In this document: positions 5,980-9,549 of the stretch, one piece after another
Layout of the letters: each line of letters opens with the position of its first letter
Numbering within the stretch: the first letter of the stretch is position 1
NCBI GenBank assembly: GCA_020053185.1
Contig: JAGVNP010000241.1
Location: 1-9,549, forward strand
DNA length: 9,549 nt
Reading direction: 5' to 3'
Source: Deltaproteobacteria bacterium
Lineage (GTDB): Bacteria > Desulfobacterota > Desulfomonilia > UBA1062
Translations under genes and position numbers: made by a program
Notes under the pieces: generated by a model
Database searches by the model: none
Seen by the model: only the letters and a program-made list of their open reading frames with translations
What the model was told of the DNA's origin: nothing

Positions 5980-6013
5980 AGTTGTTGACAACTAAGACAA
6001 TCTTCTTAATACT
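5980..6013 (+). promoter_or_regulatory. Promoter with overlapping palindrome, upstream of the RsbRD-N-like gene
   Basis: A perfect TTGACA (5985-5990) precedes AATACT (6008-6013, four of six bases of TATAAT) by 17 bp, giving a start near 6020. The -35 sits inside a palindrome: AGTTG (5980-5984), TTGA, CAACT (5989-5993), with perfect 5-bp arms. A protein bound there would control entry of RNA polymerase. The AT-rich stretch after it also holds TATATT (6014-6019), but too far from the -35. Confidence 0.5.
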
Positions 6014-6047
6014 TATATTATACATCCTTTAAATAAGGAGGCTTACA

Positions 6048-6503
6048 ATGCAGCAAGGGCTGATTGAACTGATCGAAACCAATGCAGATAAGCTGACAAA
6101 AGAACTCGTAGAAGAATTGCGCAAAAGAGAAGAGACAAAACACTATCAGGATATCCCCGAAGATGTGCTGTATGAGCGCGTTCGTCAGGTAATCTATAAT
6201 GTCTATGCAAGGCTCGGAAACTGGATGAATAAAACCAGGACTAAGGATGTAATATTTGCTTACTATTCAGAACTCGGAAAAGAACGGTTCATGGAAGGCA
6301 TTCCTCTTCACGAGGTTGTTATAAGCTTTATGCTGATCAAGCGAAAGATTTATGAGTATGCAATGGCAAACAAAATAACTGAAACAACCGGAGCTGATCA
6401 GATTACAGAGATCTGGTACTTCATTTCCCTCTTCTTTGACAGAGTCATCCACTCAACCATTGTGGGATACGAAGATGTGATGCGAAATACCCTTACAAAA
6501 TGA
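6048..6503 (+). CDS. Stand-alone RsbRD-N-terminal-like domain protein
   Basis: A 151-residue, all-helical-looking soluble protein. Residues about 36-105, with L-Y-E-R-V, then Y-Y-S-E-L-G-K-E-R-F-M-E-G-I-P-L-H-E-V-V at 72-91 and L-I-K-R-K at 96-100, resemble the N-terminal domain of RsbRD-type stressosome co-antagonists (RsbRD_N), where a G-x-P-L-x-E-V turn between helices is typical. In classical RsbR proteins a STAS domain follows; here the protein ends without STAS, kinase or DNA-binding domain. No signal peptide or membrane segment is seen. AAGGAGG (6035-6041), 6 nt before the ATG, is a strong ribosome site, so high expression is plausible. It probably shares a transcript with the hydrolase 7 nt downstream. 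The domain call is recognition by eye. Its function, possibly as a sensor or adaptor, is inference. Confidence 0.7.
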   Translation: MQQGLIELIETNADKLTKELVEELRKREETKHYQDIPEDVLYERVRQVIYNVYARLGNWMNKTRTKDVIFAYYSELGKERFMEGIPLHEVVISFMLIKRKIYEYAMANKITETTGADQITEIWYFISLFFDRVIHSTIVGYEDVMRNTLTK

Positions 6504-6510
6504 AGCGAAC

Positions 6511-7398
6511 ATGTCATATGTTAAAATAGATTCTGATTTCATAAGCAAAGGGCTTAAGTGCGCAGGATGGCTCTATCTGCCTGAAACAACCCAAAAACCT
6601 CCTGTTGTTGTCATGGCACACGGGTTTGCAGCAGAGAGATCATTCAGACTCCCTGCCTATGCAGAAAAATTTACTGATAAAGGTCTTGCAGTATTTGTCT
6701 TTGACTACAGAGATTTCGGGGACAGCCAAGGCTCTCCTCGAAATCTTGTGAACCCCTTCCGGCATATCCAGGACTGGAGAGCAGCAATTGCACACGTAAG
6801 AACTCTCAAGGGAATCAATACTGAAAAGATCGGGCTCTGGGGAACATCATTTAGCGGTGGCCATGTGATCGTGGCTGCATCCAAAGATCCAAAGATTTCT
6901 GCAATTGTATCCCAGGTACCATGGATGGACGGGATATCATCTGCGCGCATGATGAGTTTTCAATACACAATAAAAAGTATACTCTTTGCATTTAGAGATA
7001 TTTTAAGGATCATCACGCTCAGGAAACCTTACTATGTACCTGTAGTTGGAGACCCAGACACTTTTGCAGTAATGAACAGCCCTGATTCCAAACCAGGGTA
7101 TATGGCACTTGTGCCTGAAAATTCTCAATGGAAAAATCAATGTCCGGCAAGAGCACTTCTCTATCTCACCATCTACAGGCCTCTATCATTTGCGCGAAAA
7201 GTAAAATGTCCTGCACTGCTCATAATGGCTGAAAAGGATTTTGGCATCTCGCCAAAGGCAGTGGAAAAATGTGCACAGAGAATGAAAAAAGCCACCCTTT
7301 TGAGGCTGCCTGTCGGACATTTTGAGCCTTATGTTGGAGAACTCTTTGAACAGGTTTCAGAAAAACAGGCTGATTTTCTGAAAGAGCATCTTTCTTAG
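6511..7398 (+). CDS. Cytoplasmic alpha/beta hydrolase (YcjY / dienelactone-hydrolase-like)
   Basis: A 295-residue alpha/beta-hydrolase without a signal peptide. The oxyanion segment A-H-G-F covers 36-39 (His37, Gly38), followed by F-D-Y-R-D-F-G-D-S near 69-78. Nucleophile Ser113 is in W-G-T-S-F-S-G-G, where the final Gly of G-x-S-x-G is Ser115 but G-G follows, as in YcjY/X-Pro-peptidase-like hydrolases. The acid is probably Asp243 in A-E-K-D-F-G and the base His270 in V-G-H-F-E-P-Y. A helical insert (about 140-215) between the nucleophile and the acid would form a lid. The family includes esterases, thioesterases and peptidases, so the substrate is not assignable. The start ATG 6511 is 7 nt after the stop of the RsbRD-N-like gene with only a weak ribosome site, suggesting translational coupling. 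Its stop is 4 bp from that of the convergent rlmH. Confidence 0.87.
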   Translation: MSYVKIDSDFISKGLKCAGWLYLPETTQKPPVVVMAHGFAAERSFRLPAYAEKFTDKGLAVFVFDYRDFGDSQGSPRNLVNPFRHIQDWRAAIAHVRTLKGINTEKIGLWGTSFSGGHVIVAASKDPKISAIVSQVPWMDGISSARMMSFQYTIKSILFAFRDILRIITLRKPYYVPVVGDPDTFAVMNSPDSKPGYMALVPENSQWKNQCPARALLYLTIYRPLSFARKVKCPALLIMAEKDFGISPKAVEKCAQRMKKATLLRLPVGHFEPYVGELFEQVSEKQADFLKEHLS

Positions 7399-7402
7399 CG
7401 CA

Positions 7403-7813
7403 TCATTTATGGTATGGCTCACCGTGAATTATGGTAAATGCACGGTAGACCTGTTCTAAGAGCATGATGCGTATTAGCTGATGATTGAATGTCATGGTCG
7501 AAAAAGAAATTTTCAGATTAGCTGCATCAATAAGTCCTGGCTCATATCCGGCAGGCCCGCCTGTATAGAAAAAAAGATTTTTTGTTCCACGCAAAAGATG
7601 ATCACCAATAAGCGATGCAAACGCTTCTGAGGTCATAGATTTTGCATCAGGAGTCAAAATAATATGAAAACCAGGCCTTGATTGCAGCTTCAATGTCTTT
7701 GCTTCAATAAGCTCTACAGGTGTATACCGCGAAACTCTATCCTTATATTCTTTTACCAGATCAAAGATAGGGCCTTTAAATGTCTTACCGGAAAAACAAA
7801 AAGCGATTCTCAC
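7403..7813 (-). CDS. rlmH: 23S rRNA (pseudouridine1915-N3)-methyltransferase RlmH
   Basis: RlmH is a small SPOUT methyltransferase that methylates pseudouridine 1915 in helix 69 of 23S rRNA, using S-adenosylmethionine on assembled 70S ribosomes. The C-terminal SPOUT knot is well preserved: Y-T-G-G-P-A-G-Y at 83-90, H-Q-L-I-R at 111-115, E-Q-V-Y-R-A at 120-125, and the terminal G-E-P-Y-H-K at 131-136. The start is GTG, sharing four bases (GTGA) with the rsfS stop. AAGGA (7821-7825 on the minus strand) lies 7 nt before it. At 136 residues it is about 20 shorter than the usual 155-160. The loss falls between the first strands and the knot, around residues 38-48, and the common L-D-x-x-G-K segment reads L-T-P-D-A-K. 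It is the last gene of the operon, with no clear terminator. Confidence 0.93.
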   Translation of the reverse strand: MRIAFCFSGKTFKGPIFDLVKEYKDRVSRYTPVELIEAKTLKLQSRPGFHIILTPDAKSMTSEAFASLIGDHLLRGTKNLFFYTGGPAGYEPGLIDAANLKISFSTMTFNHQLIRIMLLEQVYRAFTIIHGEPYHK

Positions 7814-8130
7814 CCTTTAATCCTTTTGGCATCCATCCACATGCCTTCGAGGTCATAGTACTTTCTCAAGTCTTCCAAAAAGATGTGAATCACCACATCT
7901 GTATAGTCCAGAAGCACCCATCTGCAAAGATCAATGCCTTCAGCTATAAACGGCCTTCCTATCTTATCCTTTACATTCTCTGCAATAGACCTGATCTGTC
8001 TGTCCGATGTAGCGGTGCAAATCACGATATAATCGGAAAACGAACAGATACCTTTCACATCAAGAACTACAAGATCTCTTGCTTTTTTCTCCTCAAGCGA
8101 CTCAATTGCCTTAACCAAAAGTTTATCCAT
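7810..8130 (-). CDS. rsfS: Ribosomal silencing factor RsfS
   Basis: RsfS (Iojap/DUF143 family) binds ribosomal protein uL14 on the 50S subunit and blocks joining with 30S, lowering translation when nutrients run out. The 106-residue length is typical. Family marks are D-Y-I-V-I-C near 33-38, the W-V-L-L-D-Y-T-D-V-V block at 71-80, I-H-I-F at 81-84, and Y-Y-D-L-E-G-M-W-M-D-A at 91-101. The ATG (8130) directly abuts the nadD stop TAG, and its best ribosome site, AAAGG within the end of nadD, is about 12 nt away, so translation probably depends on coupling with nadD. Its stop overlaps the rlmH start. Linkage of nadD, rsfS and rlmH is common in many bacteria. Confidence 0.95.
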   Translation of the reverse strand: MDKLLVKAIESLEEKKARDLVVLDVKGICSFSDYIVICTATSDRQIRSIAENVKDKIGRPFIAEGIDLCRWVLLDYTDVVIHIFLEDLRKYYDLEGMWMDAKRIKG

Positions 8131-8760
8131 CTATTGATACAGCCTTTCTCTTAAAATATATTCCTCTACTTCCTTTGGCGTCAGATATTTGATCGATTGC
8201 CTTTTTTTGCAGAGATCCCTGATATGAGAGGAAGAAATATCAAGAGATGAAACCTCGGCAAATATGATCTCATTGTTTTTGTTATTTTTGTACCCTGTCT
8301 CAATTGGCTTAAACTGTTTAGCCTTTTTGCCAAGCACTTTATTTAGCGGCACTTTGTCTGCATCCGGCCTTGTCATAACCACAAAGTGCGCATAATCAAA
8401 GAGCTTGTCTGCTTCAAACCAGGTCGATATCTCGTTGAATGCATCCTGACCCAGGATAAAGTAAGGGGTAGTTTTGTATTCATTACCAATAAATCGAATT
8501 GTCTTGATGGAATAAGATGTGGTCTCTTTCTTTACTTCAAAATCAGAGGCTTCGAAAAATGGATTGCCCTTGATCGCCATCTGTATCATTTGAAGCCGCT
8601 TTTTACCCGGGATATTGTTGGCAAGATTTTTATGAGGCGGCATATGCGACGGTACAAATATAACCTTACCAAGAGTTAACTTTTCTTTTACTTCCAGGGC
8701 CACGCGCAAATGACCGATATGGATGGGGTTAAACGTGCCTCCAAAGATCCCGATCTTCAT
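8131..8760 (-). CDS. nadD: Nicotinate-nucleotide adenylyltransferase NadD
   Basis: NadD transfers AMP from ATP to nicotinate mononucleotide to make deamido-NAD, shared by de novo NAD synthesis and salvage through nicotinate. The 209-residue length is normal. The nucleotidyltransferase fold shows G-G-T-F-N-P-I-H-I-G-H-L at 7-18, with the ATP-binding H-x-G-H (His14, His17), P-P-H-K at 41-44, Y-F-I-L-G-Q-D-A at 100-107, and I-S-S-S-H-I-R at 175-181, the family's I-S-S-T-x-I-R motif with Ser in place of Thr. The ATG overlaps the proA stop as ATGA, so the two are translationally coupled. A short Lys/Asn-rich stretch (158-163) precedes the last conserved block and is the only non-standard insertion. 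Confidence 0.96.
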   Translation of the reverse strand: MKIGIFGGTFNPIHIGHLRVALEVKEKLTLGKVIFVPSHMPPHKNLANNIPGKKRLQMIQMAIKGNPFFEASDFEVKKETTSYSIKTIRFIGNEYKTTPYFILGQDAFNEISTWFEADKLFDYAHFVVMTRPDADKVPLNKVLGKKAKQFKPIETGYKNNKNNEIIFAEVSSLDISSSHIRDLCKKRQSIKYLTPKEVEEYILRERLYQ

Positions 8761-9549
8761 TGCCGTATCTGGCCGTCGCCAAAACAGATGAACTTTTCTA
8801 TGGTGAGATGTTCTATGCCCATAGGCCCGTATGCATGAATTTTCGAGGTGGAAATACCCACTTCTGCGCCAAGGCCGAACTCGCCTCCATCAGAAAACCG
8901 CGTACTTGCATTTACCAGCACAGTTGATGAATCAACCTGTCTCAGAAACTCCATGGCTCTGGTATAGTTTTCTGTAACAATAGCCTCTGTATGATTTGAT
9001 CCGTATTTTTCTATGTGATCAATTGCTTCCTGCAAGCCATTCACCACCTTTACTGCAAGGATAAGATCAAGAAATTCCGCATACCAGTCATCTTCTGTTG
9101 CCGCCTTTATTCCTTTGATAATGGAGACGACCTTTTCGCATCCGCGAATCTCAACTCCATTATCCTTGTATATCTTTATCATTTCAGGCAGAAATTTCTT
9201 TGCAATAGCCTCATCAACAAGCAGGGTCTCCATTGCATTACACACTGATGGCTTCTGCACCTTTGCATTGAGGCATATTGTGTATGCTTTTTTCAGATCT
9301 GCATCCCTGTCTACAAAAATATGGCACACACCCTTGTAATGCTTGAGCACAGGAATCCTCGAATGCTGCACTACTGTGCGAATGAGTTCTTCTCCGCCTC
9401 TTGGAATAACGAGATCGATTTCATCTTCCAACGCAAGCATCTTAAGTATTGCAGACCTATCTGTCACAGGAACCAGACTTATGGCATCAGGGTTTATTTT
9501 TGCATCCAGCAAAACCTTTCGCAGTATCTTTGCAATTGCCATGTTTGAG
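8757..9549 (-). CDS. proA: Gamma-glutamyl phosphate reductase ProA, C-terminal part (5' end outside window)
   Basis: ProA reduces gamma-glutamyl phosphate with NADPH to glutamate semialdehyde, the second step of proline synthesis from glutamate. The frame stays open to the right edge, so the Met at 9542 is internal. About 264 of the usual ~415 residues are present, and the N-terminal part of the cofactor domain is missing. Counting from that Met, the catalytic Cys is residue 101 in K-P-S-V-C-N-A-M-E-T, preceded by I-P-R-G-G at 46-50 and G-V-C-H-I at 71-75. N-A-S-T-R-F-S-D-G-G and F-G-L-G-A-E-V-G-I-S-T near the end are ProA hallmarks. It is the first visible gene of the operon. proB would be expected upstream, outside the window, together with the promoter. 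Confidence 0.96.
   Translation of the reverse strand, partial: SNMAIAKILRKVLLDAKINPDAISLVPVTDRSAILKMLALEDEIDLVIPRGGEELIRTVVQHSRIPVLKHYKGVCHIFVDRDADLKKAYTICLNAKVQKPSVCNAMETLLVDEAIAKKFLPEMIKIYKDNGVEIRGCEKVVSIIKGIKAATEDDWYAEFLDLILAVKVVNGLQEAIDHIEKYGSNHTEAIVTENYTRAMEFLRQVDSSTVLVNASTRFSDGGEFGLGAEVGISTSKIHAYGPMGIEHLTIEKFICFGDGQIRQ

Noticed and set aside
5832..6032. 66-codon plus-strand frame spanning the mtgA end and the promoter region
   Set aside because: It overlaps mtgA out of frame, runs through the TTGACA promoter and has no motif or ribosome site.
7380..7394. GAAAGA-GCA-TCTTTC hairpin at the end of the hydrolase gene as a terminator
   Set aside because: The stem is perfect but AT-rich, has a 3-nt loop, lies inside the coding region and is not followed by a T-run on either strand.

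Overview
The window looks like chromosomal DNA of a Gram-negative, probably anaerobic bacterium. Three things suggest this: a lipoprotein with a clear lipobox, a periplasm-facing monofunctional glycosyltransferase (MtgA), and an activating enzyme for an oxygen-sensitive glycyl radical enzyme. The gene order proA-nadD-rsfS-rlmH and the moderate base composition would fit a deltaproteobacterial (Desulfobacterota-like) or Nitrospirota-like lineage. That placement is inference and was not tested. All 10 protein genes and the one tRNA can be assigned at least to a family, and no mobile element, CRISPR array or integrase was seen.

Layout, left to right. (1) Bases 1-300 hold the 3' end of an ABC-transporter ATPase gene. 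(2) A well-formed sigma70-type promoter (347-375), overlaid by a palindrome, precedes a tight three-gene plus-strand cluster (406-3258): an alpha/beta-hydrolase lipoprotein, a FabK/nitronate-monooxygenase-type flavoprotein, and a glycyl-radical-enzyme activase with two extra ferredoxin-type cluster motifs. No glycyl radical enzyme lies next to the activase in the window. (3) A solitary tRNA-Asn(GTT) with encoded CCA follows (3314-3389), with its own TTGACA box. (4) A divergent cell-wall pair comes next: a secreted LysM-LysM-NlpC/P60 peptidoglycan hydrolase on the minus strand (3554-4858) and mtgA on the plus strand (5087-5959). The two are separated by about 230 bp of AT-rich regulatory DNA. 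(5) A second plus-strand unit (6048-7398) encodes a stand-alone RsbRD-N-like helical domain protein and a cytoplasmic alpha/beta hydrolase, behind a TTGACA promoter that also sits in a palindrome. (6) Converging from the right is the minus-strand operon proA(partial)-nadD-rsfS-rlmH (7403-9549). Its genes overlap or abut (ATGA, TAG/ATG, GTGA), which indicates translational coupling.

Functionally the right-hand operon is conserved housekeeping: proline synthesis, NAD synthesis, ribosome silencing and 23S rRNA methylation. The middle pair builds and cuts peptidoglycan. The left cluster and the RsbRD-N/hydrolase pair are the accessory parts whose roles cannot be fixed from sequence alone. I see no clearly new system. 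The best leads are the orphan radical activase cluster, the stand-alone RsbRD-N protein paired with a hydrolase, and the unusually short RlmH. No gene-free stretch exceeds 300 bases.
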